Source of the DNA: Streptosporangium sp. NBC_01495 | GTDB lineage: Bacteria; Actinomycetota; Actinomycetes; Streptosporangiales; Streptosporangiaceae | Length of the DNA: 64,000 nucleotides | Direction of reading: 5' to 3' | NCBI RefSeq assembly: GCF_036250735.1 | Contig: NZ_CP109430.1 | Coordinates: forward strand, 7,564,001-7,628,000 | Part shown: positions 1 through 8,379 of the stretch, in pieces | Layout of the letters: each line of letters opens with the position of its first letter | Numbering within the stretch: position 1 is the stretch's first letter | Notes under the pieces: generated by a model | Told to the model about the DNA's origin: nothing | Seen by the model: the letters and a program-made list of their open reading frames with translations, nothing else | The model's database searches: none | Program-made: the position numbers and the translations under genes

Positions 1-1
1 A

Positions 2-2092
2 GGGCCGATCGCCACCTCGCAGGTGTGGCGCTGGCAGGAGCTCAGCTCGGGCCGTTTCCCTTCACGTACGGGCGAGGCCGCGGTGGACGTGTATGTCGCC
101 TTGGCCGAGGACATCGCGGTCGGCGACCGGATCAGGATCGGGGTGGGAGCCGCCGCGGCCGACGTCCAGGTGGTCGGTCTCGTGGAGTCGCCCTCTCCCC
201 CGGCCCAGGCCTCGATGTACGTCACCTGGCCCCAGTTGCTGCTGTGGCGCGACCACCTCCATCTGGGCTCGGTGGCGGTGCGCGGCGAGGTGGGCCCGCT
301 CCCTGAAGGCGCGAAGGCGCTGTCGCCGGAGGCGTTCACCGCTGAGCGGCTGACCCACGTGCAGAACAGGGTCGACAGCCTGTCGGTGATGTTGCTGTTG
401 TTCGCCGGCATCGCGCTCTTCGTCTCGATCCTCGTCATCGCGAACACCTTCTCCATCCTGTTCGCGCAACGACTCCGCGACTTCGCGCTACTGCGCTGCA
501 TCGGCGCGACCCGGCGGCAGGTGGTGCGTTCTGTACGCCGCGAGGCGGCCGTCGTCGGCGTGCTCGCGTCGCTGACCGGGACACTGGTCGGCGTCGGTCT
601 CGGCTACGCGCTGATCGCCCTGATCAGCGCCCTCGCGCCGGCCGTCCCGATGGGTGCCGCCGAGCTGCCCACGCTCTGGCTGCTGGGGGGGTTCACCATC
701 GGCCTGGTGGTCACCATGGTCGCGTCCTGGTTGCCGACCCGGCGCGTGGTCCGGGTGAGCCCGCTGGCGGCGCTGCGCCCGGATGGCGCGGTCGACGCGC
801 ACACGGCCACCGGCCTGGTGCGGCTGGCGCTCGCCGCGCTCCTCCTGGTCGCCGGGCCGGCCCTGCTCGGGGTGGCGATGGTCCGGGGCAGTACGGCGCT
901 CATGGTGGCGGGCGGAGGATCGGTGTTCACCGGCGTACTCCTCTTCGGGCCGGTGCTCGTTCCCCGCCTGGTCCGGATCACCGGCGCGCTGCTCGGCCCC
1001 GCCGGGCGGCTGGCGACCAAGAACGCCGTGCGCAATCCGCGGCGGACCGCCACCACCACCGCTTCCCTGCTGGTCGGCGTCACCCTGACGACCGCCGTAC
1101 TCACCGGGATGACCACCTGGCGTACGTCCTTGAATGAGCAGATCGGCAGAGACCACCCCATAGACATCACGCTCACCTCGCCCAAGGGCCCGCTCACCAC
1201 CGACCTCCTCACCCGGATACGTCGCACTCCCGGTGTGGAGCGGGCGATTCCCGTGTATGGCGCCGTGGCCCAGGTGGCCGGGCTCCACGACCCGATCCCG
1301 GTCGTCACCGCACCCTCCGCCGGTCAAGTGGCCCGCGACGGCGGAGTGTTCGCACGGGTCGAGCCAGGGAAGATCAGAATCGATTCCGACGCCTTCGGTA
1401 AGGGCCTGATTCTGCGGCCGGGTGACCGGGTCACGGTGCGCGTCGGCGACCGGCGAGCCCAGCTGCAGGTGGCCGTCGGCACCGGCTGGGGCCCGGCGGG
1501 CGTGGTCGCGCCCGAGACGCTGGCGACGCTCACCGACGCCCCCGAGCCGCGTGCCGTCTGGATCCGCGCCTCCACCGGCGCCGACCCGGCTCGGCTCGGC
1601 GCCGACCTGGACGAGCTGGCCGATCCCGTCGGCGCGACGATCGAGAACGGGTTGCGGACCTGGGAGTCGCTGGACCAGCAGCTGCAGATCTACACCTGGT
1701 CAGCGCTCGGCCTGCTCGGCATCGCCATCGTGATCGCCCTGATCGGAATCGCGAACACTCTCGGGCTCTCCGTACTCGAACGGGCCCGCGAACACGCGAT
1801 GCTGCGCGCGCTCGGGCTCACCCGCGGGCAGCTCCGGCGGATGCTGGCGGCCGAGGCCGTCCTGCTGTCGCTGGTGGCCACCGTGCTCGGCACCGTGCTC
1901 GGCGTCGGTTTCGCCTGGGTCGCCTGCGAGACGATCGTGAAACGGGCCCTCCGCGACGCCACCATGCACATCCCTTGGCTGTCGCTCGGCGTCGTCGTCC
2001 TCATCGCCGCCCTGGCCGGACTCCTCGCCGCCGTTCTCCCCGCACGCCGGGCCGCCCGGGTGAGTCCGGTCGCAGGACTGTCACTCGACTGA
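2..2092 (+). CDS. ABC transporter permease, FtsX/MacB type, 5'-truncated by window edge
   Basis: Integral-membrane permease of an FtsX-type ABC transporter, a family used for lipoprotein, antimicrobial or peptide export rather than nutrient uptake. The frame is open from the first bases, so the N-terminus lies outside the window; about 696 residues are visible against a usual 800-850. Two FtsX modules can be seen: three or four hydrophobic segments at about residues 125-245 with the cytoplasmic signature LLRCIGATRRQV, and a matching C-terminal set at about 560-690 with MLRALGLTRGQL. A central pair of membrane segments lies near 270-325, and an extracytoplasmic domain at about 350-545. The partner ATPase is not in the window and is expected upstream. 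Ends at TGA 2090-2092. Confidence 0.9.
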   Translation, partial: GPIATSQVWRWQELSSGRFPSRTGEAAVDVYVALAEDIAVGDRIRIGVGAAAADVQVVGLVESPSPPAQASMYVTWPQLLLWRDHLHLGSVAVRGEVGPLPEGAKALSPEAFTAERLTHVQNRVDSLSVMLLLFAGIALFVSILVIANTFSILFAQRLRDFALLRCIGATRRQVVRSVRREAAVVGVLASLTGTLVGVGLGYALIALISALAPAVPMGAAELPTLWLLGGFTIGLVVTMVASWLPTRRVVRVSPLAALRPDGAVDAHTATGLVRLALAALLLVAGPALLGVAMVRGSTALMVAGGGSVFTGVLLFGPVLVPRLVRITGALLGPAGRLATKNAVRNPRRTATTTASLLVGVTLTTAVLTGMTTWRTSLNEQIGRDHPIDITLTSPKGPLTTDLLTRIRRTPGVERAIPVYGAVAQVAGLHDPIPVVTAPSAGQVARDGGVFARVEPGKIRIDSDAFGKGLILRPGDRVTVRVGDRRAQLQVAVGTGWGPAGVVAPETLATLTDAPEPRAVWIRASTGADPARLGADLDELADPVGATIENGLRTWESLDQQLQIYTWSALGLLGIAIVIALIGIANTLGLSVLERAREHAMLRALGLTRGQLRRMLAAEAVLLSLVATVLGTVLGVGFAWVACETIVKRALRDATMHIPWLSLGVVVLIAALAGLLAAVLPARRAARVSPVAGLSLD

Positions 2093-2103
2093 GGGTCTGC
2101 GGA

Positions 2104-2515
2104 TCATGGGACGGTGCGCATCGCCTTGCGCAGGGCGAGCCGGAGCGAGGCGATGGTCTCGTCAGATTCCTGTTGTTGTTCGGTGAGGCGTGTAGCTTGG
2201 GCACGTGCCTCGGCGAGGTCTCGGGTCAGGGCCTGGGTGCGGCCTTCCAGGTCCTGCACTCTCTGAACGCGTTCGGGTTGGGCCGCGTTGTCGATTTCCG
2301 CGCCCAGAGCAAGCTGGAGGCGGCGTTTCAAGGCATCGCGCTCTCGTTTCAGTTCTTGGATTTCTTCGCGGGCCATCGCAAGGTCGGTGTACAGGCTGGC
2401 GGGGGTGGCTCGCTCGGGTCGGGGGACCGCGGCTGCTTGCACACCGTGCTGGGCCTGCTCACTCATCACCTGCCGGATTGTGTCTCTGATGGCGAGGGTG
2501 TTGTATCCGGCCCGC
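2104..2515 (-). pseudogene. DUF6262-like coiled-coil protein, 5'-truncated mobile-element remnant
   Basis: The translation from about 2515 down to the stop at 2104 has the look of the DUF6262 proteins that accompany tyrosine-recombinase-type transposons: a helical stretch (RDTIRQVMSEQAQHGV), a conserved-looking TPASLYTDLAMAREEI segment, then a long charged coiled coil ending in SLRLALRKAMRTVP. The N-terminal helix-turn-helix part of such proteins is missing. Upstream, the reading frame runs into a radical SAM gene fragment in another frame. An internal ATG at 2466 would give a 120-residue protein, but without the DNA-binding half. No recombinase gene is nearby, so this is probably a scar of a lost element. 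The family assignment comes from remembered sequence style and is moderate. Confidence 0.5.
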
Positions 2516-2797
2516 GTGACGCAACTCCTCGAACGGCGCGAGCAGGGCGGCGAACTTGCGTCGGCCCAGGGCCAGGGGCTCCCCGCCGTGCCACACAATG
2601 TCCAGTTCGTCACCAGAGCCGGTCAGATCCGCAGCCGAGGCGGCAACGGCCTGAGCCACCTCAGGTGACATCTCATTGCTGAGTCGCCGGAATGGCAGGT
2701 AGCAGTACATACAATCGAGGTTGCATAGCGTGGTCGGCTGGAGTACCAGGGTCTTGGCCCGGCCGAACCATCGATTGAAATCCAAAGATCCTTCCAT
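2505..2797 (-). pseudogene. Radical SAM maturase, N-terminal fragment
   Basis: Starts at ATG 2797 behind an AAGGAG site. The first 95 or so residues are a clear radical SAM N-terminus: VLQPTTLCNLDCMYCYLP contains the CxxxCxxC iron-sulfur motif, followed by a helix and the VWHGGEPL strand that binds the SAM amino group. After LAPFEELRHAGRIQH, where relatives continue into an IQTN-type segment, the sequence loses similarity and enters the DUF6262-like remnant in a different frame. The remaining barrel and any SPASM domain are gone, so the enzyme cannot be functional. Relatives with this N-terminus modify small ribosomally made peptides. That fits the peptide-like gene about 500 bp upstream on the same strand. 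Confidence 0.75.
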
Positions 2798-3000
2798 CTC
2801 GTGGCGCTCCTTCCCTAAGGGGTGTGGTTCGCGTGGGCATCAGGGGGTGATGGCGTCCCGCTACTCACGTTCGGCGAGCAGGACTAATCCGAGATCCGCA
2901 GGTATACGGGGACGAAGGAAATCAGATTTCGCGTTGTGGCCGACGGTTTCCAGCAGGCGTGGCGGCGTGGGTCCCTCCAGATCCCACGCCGCCACGCCGT

Positions 3001-3294
3001 CTAACGGGCATTTCCGGACAGGAGCCCCGTCCAGACGGCCCGAGCTTCACCGATCGGATACATGAAGGTGTCATGGACCTCGGGAGTGCGATCGAGCTGG
3101 ACGGTTCGCCGGATGAACGCCTGCCCGCCGCCCTCGTACAGCTCGTAGGCCGTGGCGCGGCACAGGCAGGTCCACAGCACCGGGCGAGCCCGCTCAAGCA
3201 CCGAATCCGCGTATAACTGCCGCCACTCCAGCCGTACATGATCCCGCTGAACCATGGCCACGTGCGGACTCAGGCACTCGTCAAGCAGGATCAC
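3001..3294 (-). CDS. 97-aa actinobacterial protein of unknown function, coupled to peptide gene
   Basis: GTG start at 3294 overlaps the TGA of the preceding 38-codon gene (GTGA), with GGAGG eight bases upstream inside that gene, so translation is very probably coupled. The product is about 97 residues, soluble and rich in aromatic residues. The central part, LWTCLCRATAYELYEGGG followed by AFIRRT, resembles a type of small uncharacterised protein I have seen in actinomycetes. No catalytic motif is evident, and the two central cysteines (CLC) are separated by a single residue. Its position between the peptide gene and the radical SAM fragment suggests an accessory role in peptide maturation or recognition. 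That role is inferred from context only. Confidence 0.6.
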   Translation of the reverse strand: MILLDECLSPHVAMVQRDHVRLEWRQLYADSVLERARPVLWTCLCRATAYELYEGGGQAFIRRTVQLDRTPEVHDTFMYPIGEARAVWTGLLSGNAR

Positions 3295-3407
3295 AAAATG
3301 CCTCCGCCGTCAGTGGTCGAAAGTAGCCCGTTGATCTCGTTGCCGATCTCCACGACGCGGATGCCCAGGTCGAAGGAGTCAGTCTTAGCCATGCTGTCGA
3401 TGGTCAT
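3291..3407 (-). CDS. 38-aa FxLD-leader-like peptide, possible degenerate RiPP precursor
   Basis: ATG at 3407 lies seven bases after a strong GGAGGAG site (3414-3420), and the gene ends at 3291, overlapping the next start. The peptide contains DSFDLGIRVVEIG followed by LLSTTDGGGIL. This matches the leader style of FxLD-family lanthipeptide precursors (FDLDxRVVxxG...LxxxTDDGC). Relatives continue into a Cys/Ser/Thr-rich core; here the sequence stops right after the glycine run, with no cysteine at all. It is therefore either a decayed precursor that lost its core or a leader-only regulatory or substrate peptide. Its own good ribosome binding site and the coupled downstream gene argue that it is still expressed. 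No lanthionine synthetase gene lies nearby. Confidence 0.6.
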   Translation of the reverse strand: MTIDSMAKTDSFDLGIRVVEIGNEINGLLSTTDGGGIL

Positions 3408-3424
3408 CGAGAACTCCTCCCAGC

Positions 3425-3928
3425 TCACTTGCCAGTTGATCGATCGAGAGACTGTGATGCAGCGGACGACGTACGCGTGGGGCACGGAGCCGCGAAGAAC
3501 GCCATCACGACTTTTCCGGCTTCCGCTTTCTCCACCGACCAAGCGGTCGAAAGGAAAGCGATGAGGAACATCCCGCGACCGTCCTCGGGTATGTCATCCA
3601 GGTCGTTCGAGGGGTTGGACGGAGCGGCTGGAACGGCATCGATGTCGGTGCCGCGATCGACGACCGCCACGGCAGCGCCCTTCTCGTAGATGTCAAGGAT
3701 GAACGAGACCGGGCCACCGGCGTGCTTGAGCGCATTGCTTACGAGTTCATCGGCCACCAGGATCGCGTCGTCGGTCCGCTCGGTGCCGAACCGGCCGTTC
3801 AACGCTGTGCGCACCTCGACACGGACTACTTTCTGGGGAGCGTCGTGACCGGTGAGATCAATGTCACGGTGGTCGACCAGCTTTCCGAGATCCTGGCGAC
3901 AGATCAGATCGACGGTTGTCAGGGGCAT
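3425..3928 (-). CDS. HATPase_c-type ATP-binding regulator (RsbW/SpoIIAB-like)
   Basis: A 167-residue protein with the histidine-kinase-like ATPase fold used by anti-sigma factors. The N box is visible as ILVADELVSNALKHAG, and a later VVDRGTD...EDGRGMFLIAFLS stretch gives the G boxes. Cysteines are few and there are no membrane segments, so it is cytoplasmic. ATG 3928 has AGGAGG nine bases upstream. It is the first gene of the short minus-strand set: 17 bp separate its stop from the 38-aa peptide gene. Stand-alone ATPases of this type are abundant in actinomycetes and may bind an anti-sigma antagonist, but none is present here. In this position it may control or accompany the peptide locus. 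Confidence 0.85.
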   Translation of the reverse strand: MPLTTVDLICRQDLGKLVDHRDIDLTGHDAPQKVVRVEVRTALNGRFGTERTDDAILVADELVSNALKHAGGPVSFILDIYEKGAAVAVVDRGTDIDAVPAAPSNPSNDLDDIPEDGRGMFLIAFLSTAWSVEKAEAGKVVMAFFAAPCPTRTSSAASQSLDRSTGK

Positions 3929-4170
3929 CCTCGCCTCCTGGTACTCAAACCGCCCATCGGCGTGAGCCGAGGCAGGCGCGAGCGGAGCGTGCGACGCGCG
4001 TTCATAGCCGCCTTCCGTGGACAGGAGGTAATTCCCGCCTTGAAGGTAAACCGGTCGCGTGCCTCACTTCCGGAACGTGGTTACGGGGTAGGAGCCAGAT
4101 TCCGGGTGACCCTGGTCAGTCAGACGATGAGCCAGTTCACGCAGGGGGTCGTCGACCTACATCCCCGCTG

Positions 4171-4779
4171 TCAGCCGAGGCGAAGAAGTTCTTCGAGCCG
4201 GGCGATGCCTGAGTCGACGTCGGAAAACAAAACGCCGACCATGCCGAGCCGTTCGGCCGGTGGCAGGTTGTGGGCGGTGTCGTCGACGAAGACACACGCC
4301 GATGGCGGAACGCCAAGCTTGTCGGCGGTGAGCTGGTAGATCTGCTCACCCGGTTTGCGGAGCCTGACCTGGTCAGAAATCACAACCGCGTCGAACCGGC
4401 CCTCCAGATCGTAACCGGCGTATGGGTCATAGACGCCGGTGCCCCAGGAGTTCGACAGCACCGCGGTGGCGATTCCCGCGCTCCGGGCACGGGCGACCAG
4501 GTCCAAAACCGGCTGGCAGGGTCGCAGGTCAGCGAGGGCACGGCCGAGGAGTCCGTCGGCGTCGACTCCGAGAAGGCGTGCCAGAACGATCTCGTACTCA
4601 TGCTGAGACAGTTGCCCGTCCTCGACCGCGGCCAGTGCGGCGCGACCTTCCTCGGTTTCGCGCAGCACATGCTCGACCGCACCCGCGCCGAGCCCTTCAC
4701 GAATACCGAACGCGCGCAGTGCCCCGTAGAAGTCCGTGGTGATCACTCCGCCGAAGTCCAGAATCAGCCCGCGATACAT
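4171..4779 (-). CDS. HAD-superfamily hydrolase (subfamily IA, phosphatase-like)
   Basis: A 202-residue haloacid-dehalogenase-fold phosphatase. Motif I is LILDFGGVIT, where the usual DxDGT second aspartate is replaced by glycine, as in many epoxide-hydrolase-N-terminal-like HADs. Motif II is AVLSNS, motif III the lysine in RLRKPGEQIY, and motif IV VFVDDTAHN. A helical cap lies at about residues 15-85. ATG 4779 follows GGAGG. The gene begins 18 bp after the XRE regulator and is probably cotranscribed with it. The substrate cannot be predicted. The weakened motif I suggests low or altered phosphatase activity. Confidence 0.88.
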   Translation of the reverse strand: MYRGLILDFGGVITTDFYGALRAFGIREGLGAGAVEHVLRETEEGRAALAAVEDGQLSQHEYEIVLARLLGVDADGLLGRALADLRPCQPVLDLVARARSAGIATAVLSNSWGTGVYDPYAGYDLEGRFDAVVISDQVRLRKPGEQIYQLTADKLGVPPSACVFVDDTAHNLPPAERLGMVGVLFSDVDSGIARLEELLRLG

Positions 4780-4796
4780 CTACGTCATTCCTCCGG

Positions 4797-6128
4797 TTAC
4801 GAGATCGCCTTCAATTCGATGAGTTTCTCACCGAACCGCCGGACTGTCGGAGTCCGTACGGGCCGTACGACGGTGTAGAGCTTCGCCACCCGACGCAGGC
4901 TATCGGCGTGCCGGGTATCCACGATGATCTTCAGCGCGTCGATGGCATGCTCGGCACCGTCATCGACCTTGTGATCACGCACGTAGGCTTCGGCGAGATC
5001 GATATGGGCGGTGCAACGGTGTTTACGCAACGCCGGATCCAGGCTGTCGAGTGCGGCCAGCAACTCGGTCTGGGCTTCGGAGTAGCGACCCAGGCGCATC
5101 AGTCCGCCGCCCCGATAGGCGGTCAACTTGTCGGAGTCGAAAACTCCGATCCCCAGCCACGGATCGGCCCGATCGGCGTGTACCAGGTGGGAAGCCGCAT
5201 CGTCCAGGAACCGTTCACACTCCCGATCCTCACCGGACGCGGCATGCATCTCCGAGGCCACAGCCGACAACCAGCCATGAGTGACGGGGTGGATTCCTCG
5301 CCCTGCCAAGTCCAAAGCGCCCTGGGCGAAGCCGACGCCGGCTCTCCGGTTGCCACTGTAGGAGGAGTGAAAGGCGCGGCAACCAAGCGCGAACGCCAGC
5401 AGCTCTGGATCCTCAACCTGCTGACCCGCGCGGGCCGCGATCGCCAGGTACTGCCTGGACGAATCGAAATCCCCCAAATCCAACATCAGCATCGTGCCGA
5501 TCAAGGCACCCATCTGCCCGATCATCGACACCACCCGGTCACGGTGCGCACCAGCGTCCGGCGCGAGCTCGATGAGCACGTTCAGCGTGCCGTGGACCGG
5601 TCCGATCAGTGAGAACGCCGATGAGGACCGATAAGCGCGGCGGTAACCGAGCGTTGCCTGTTCCAGCCCCTCCAAGGTCTCTGAATCCAGCCGAATCCGA
5701 TTGGATCGAACCGATTCAAGCCGATCGCCGAGGTCATGAGCCGATTGGTCGCGGAGCAGGTCCAGCATGGACATGACAGAAGCCGCAGCCTGCCCGAAGA
5801 ACCATCGACGTTTCACCTCGTCCCACATCTCCCAGTCATGTGGATTGATGAGCAGATGCAGTAATTTCAAAGTCTGTTCCTGCCCGGCTTGCTCCTGCGC
5901 ACGCCCGGTACGAGCATCCAGGGCGATCAGATGCCGCAGGGGAACTCCGAGCAGCTCAGAGATCGTTTGAGCAAGACTGAGACTATCCAGACGAATTACA
6001 CCCGTCTCGACTTTCGACACCCAGCTCTCGCTTCGGCTGATCAGATCGGCGAACTCCAGCTGTGACAGACCCCTGCGGCGGCGGGCCTCAGCCACCCGGC
6101 GCCCAACCAAGGTGTCGACCTTGTCCAT
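4797..6128 (-). CDS. XRE-family transcriptional regulator with TPR-like C-terminal domain
   Basis: A 443-residue regulator. Residues 5-70 form a Cro/CI helix-turn-helix (RRRGLSQLEFADLISRSESW, then VSKVETGVIRLDSLS), and the remaining 370 residues are alpha-helical repeats of tetratricopeptide style. This architecture is common in actinomycetes, where the helical domain may sense a peptide or small ligand. ATG 6128 opens the gene. It precedes the HAD hydrolase gene by 18 bp on the same strand. About 190 bp upstream (6129-6319) separate it from the dipeptidase gene and presumably carry its promoter; I see no clear operator there. Confidence 0.88.
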   Translation of the reverse strand: MDKVDTLVGRRVAEARRRRGLSQLEFADLISRSESWVSKVETGVIRLDSLSLAQTISELLGVPLRHLIALDARTGRAQEQAGQEQTLKLLHLLINPHDWEMWDEVKRRWFFGQAAASVMSMLDLLRDQSAHDLGDRLESVRSNRIRLDSETLEGLEQATLGYRRAYRSSSAFSLIGPVHGTLNVLIELAPDAGAHRDRVVSMIGQMGALIGTMLMLDLGDFDSSRQYLAIAARAGQQVEDPELLAFALGCRAFHSSYSGNRRAGVGFAQGALDLAGRGIHPVTHGWLSAVASEMHAASGEDRECERFLDDAASHLVHADRADPWLGIGVFDSDKLTAYRGGGLMRLGRYSEAQTELLAALDSLDPALRKHRCTAHIDLAEAYVRDHKVDDGAEHAIDALKIIVDTRHADSLRRVAKLYTVVRPVRTPTVRRFGEKLIELKAIS

Positions 6129-6319
6129 GGTGCACCCACCGTCTCAAATCCGGTATCGCACTCGCCCCCGCCAGGAAGCACCAAAACCAACGCATCGCCC
6201 GCGGCATGACCACGGTCAGGAAGCTGATCGACAGAATCATCCGCTGCGATGCCCACCTGCTCCACAATCACACTCGACACCCACGCGCGTCCCGCGATCT
6301 GCCGGTTCAATAGGCGAGG

Positions 6320-6964
6320 TCAGACGGAGACCGGCCCATAGAGGGCGGTCGGGGAGCCGGTGGTGAGGGCCCAGTAGCGGTCGCCGTAGGACCAGTGCCA
6401 CCACTCGGTGGGGTAGTTGACCAGTCCGGCCGCCTCCAGGGCGACAGCGAGGAGCTTGCGGTGGTGGCGGGCCTCGGGCGACAGGCCGGGGGCGTCGGTG
6501 TAGCAGGCGCCGCCGCTCTGCTCGGGGGTGGCGTTGAGCCGGGTGCCCATGTCGAGCTCGGTCCCGTCCTCGGCGGACAGGGTCAGGTCGACCGCCGCTC
6601 CGGCGGTGTGCGGGGCGATCTCGACGGGTGACACGTAGCGGCTCGCCGCGGCTCGCAGCTCGGCGGGCGACATCTCCGGATACAGCGCCCGGAGCTCCGC
6701 CGAGTAGCCGTCGAAGATCTTCTTCTGCGTCGCCGGTGGCCGGTACCCCTCCACGACCAGCAGCCGGTATCCCCCGGGAAGCTGCGCCTGCGCCTCCTCC
6801 AGCCGGGTCAGCAGTCCGAGCCTGAGGTGGGCGAAGGCCCCCTCGGGGTCGGCGAGCCGCCCGTCCGTCCGCAGCCGCCCCCGCACGTCGACCAGCTGCT
6901 CTCCTGACTCCTCGACGGGGATCGAGGCGACTCGGGGGTCGGAGATCAGAACGATGTCACGCAT
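6320..6964 (-). CDS. D-alanyl-D-alanine dipeptidase, VanX/M15 family
   Basis: A 214-residue zinc peptidase of the M15D (VanX-like) family, which hydrolyses D-Ala-D-Ala. The conserved pieces are in order: the arginine-bearing VVEGYRPPATQKKIF near residue 70, the zinc-binding HTAGAAVDLTLS (HxxxxxxxD) near 118, and EWWHWSYGDRYWA near 187, giving the catalytic Glu and third zinc-binding His. No signal peptide is evident, so it is probably cytoplasmic, either recycling peptidoglycan dipeptides or lowering D-Ala-D-Ala pools. No vanH or vanA homologues are adjacent, so a resistance role is not supported by context. ATG 6964 is preceded by GGGGAAG. Confidence 0.9.
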   Translation of the reverse strand: MRDIVLISDPRVASIPVEESGEQLVDVRGRLRTDGRLADPEGAFAHLRLGLLTRLEEAQAQLPGGYRLLVVEGYRPPATQKKIFDGYSAELRALYPEMSPAELRAAASRYVSPVEIAPHTAGAAVDLTLSAEDGTELDMGTRLNATPEQSGGACYTDAPGLSPEARHHRKLLAVALEAAGLVNYPTEWWHWSYGDRYWALTTGSPTALYGPVSV

Positions 6965-7218
6965 GGCGGCAATTCTTCCCCAAGCGCCACGGTGCGCGGG
7001 CCCCGCTCACGAGGGAACGGGAGTACCGGACCCCGTTCACAAGGAAACACCCGCTCCCGGTACGCCGGTCCGGCACCGGCCTCGTCGCACGAGACATCAG
7101 TCTGCGTTTCGCCGCCAAACCTCCACCCAGCCCAACGAACCGGCCGAGTCAGTGGACGACATAAAAGCGGAAATAACGCCCAAACGCCCGCTCTATGGCG
7201 AGAATTTGGGTGCATCGC

Positions 7219-7256
7219 TTGAGGTTCCAGTGGGTGGAAGGTGCAGATTCGAGCCA
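7219..7256 (+). promoter_or_regulatory. Putative MerR-type promoter with palindromic operator, likely leaderless start
   Basis: TTGAGG (7219-7224) and CAGATT (7244-7249) are 19 bp apart, the elongated spacing typical of MerR-activated promoters. The spacer contains the perfect inverted repeat TTCCA-GTGGG-TGGAA (7225-7239). Six bases after the -10 element comes the A of ATG 7256, so the transcript may start on the start codon. This predicts autoregulation by the MerR protein encoded immediately downstream. Confidence 0.5.
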
Positions 7257-8164
7257 TGAGCGACGCGACGGATCTCTACACGATCGGGCAGCTGGCCCGG
7301 CGCACCGGGCTGCAGGCGCGCGCGATCCGCTTCTGGTCCGATAGTGGCGTCGTCCCCCCCGCCCGCAGGTCGGGCGGGGGATACCGGCTTTATGACGCGG
7401 AGGCGGTCGCACGGCTGGACCTGGTCAGGACCCTTCGCGATCTCGGGCTCAGTCTTGATGCCATCCAGCAGATCCTGGAAAAGCGGGCCCCGCTGAGGGA
7501 ACTGGCGGAGACACACGTCAAAGCGCTCGACGCGGAGATCCGCACCTTGAAGATACGGCGTGCCGTCCTGCGTGTTCTCGCCAAACGTGACAGCACCACC
7601 GAGGAGATCACCTTGATGCATGCACTGGCCCGACTGTCGGCGCGGGAACGCCAGCAGATCATCGACGAGTTCGTCAACGGGGCATTCGCCGACGTCGTCG
7701 ACGAGGACGCCACCCTCGTCGCGGAATGGATGCGCGACATCCCCTCCGAGCTTCCAGAAGAGCCGACGTCCGAGCAGGTGAACGCCTGGATGGAGCTGGC
7801 CGAACTGGTCGGCGACGAGAGCTTCCAGCGGACGGTCCGGCAGATGGTCCTGAGCGGAAGGCAGGACAATCGCCTTGAGTTCGGACTCAACCTCCGGCCC
7901 CTGGTCCTCGAGCACGCGGCCGACGCCCTCAGGAAGGGAATCCCACCGGAGTCGCCTGGCGCAAAAGTGATTCTGGACCGGATCATCCCCGTGGAGCTTC
8001 CCGCCGAGGAAACCGTCTCCCTGGCGGACTGGCTGGAACTGGTCGCCGAGCCCCGGGTGGAGCGGTACTGGCAGCTTCTGAACCTCCTCCGGGGCCTGCC
8101 GCCGGCCCCGGAGGCGGTGCCGGCCTTCCAATGGCTGCTCGCCGCGCTGCGCGCCCACCGTTGA
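7256..8164 (+). CDS. MerR-family transcriptional regulator
   Basis: A 302-residue regulator. Residues 5-75 hold the MerR winged helix (YTIGQLARRTGLQARAIRFW, then GGGYRLYDAEAVARLDLVR) followed by a dimerisation coiled coil (TLRDLGLSLDAIQQILEK). The long C-terminal region of about 180 residues is helical, acidic and cysteine-free, so metal sensing through cysteines is unlikely and an organic ligand is more plausible. ATG 7256 is preferred over an in-frame GTG at 7241, because the MerR domain begins right after it and a 19-bp-spaced promoter places the transcription start on this ATG. It stands alone; the ROK gene downstream is convergent. Confidence 0.88.
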   Translation: MSDATDLYTIGQLARRTGLQARAIRFWSDSGVVPPARRSGGGYRLYDAEAVARLDLVRTLRDLGLSLDAIQQILEKRAPLRELAETHVKALDAEIRTLKIRRAVLRVLAKRDSTTEEITLMHALARLSARERQQIIDEFVNGAFADVVDEDATLVAEWMRDIPSELPEEPTSEQVNAWMELAELVGDESFQRTVRQMVLSGRQDNRLEFGLNLRPLVLEHAADALRKGIPPESPGAKVILDRIIPVELPAEETVSLADWLELVAEPRVERYWQLLNLLRGLPPAPEAVPAFQWLLAALRAHR

Positions 8165-8379
8165 TCCCGTCCCGATCGCGGACGCGTCCCGTGAGAAGGC
8201 CGTGAAAGCCGTGTGCGGGCTGGCCCTCGCCTCGTAGGACCCTGTCGGGCCGGGCTCCGCCCAAGCGGCACACCGGTTCCCACAACCGAGGCCATGCTCC
8301 CCAACATGACCTGGGGAAAGTCCACAGGTGACCGACGTCCCCGACCGCCGAACGCGATCTCGGAGGTTGAAGAACAAGA

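Noticed and set aside
6320..6964. Vancomycin-type resistance cassette
   Set aside because: Only the VanX-like dipeptidase is present; no vanH, vanA or VanRS genes flank it, so a resistance cluster is not supported.
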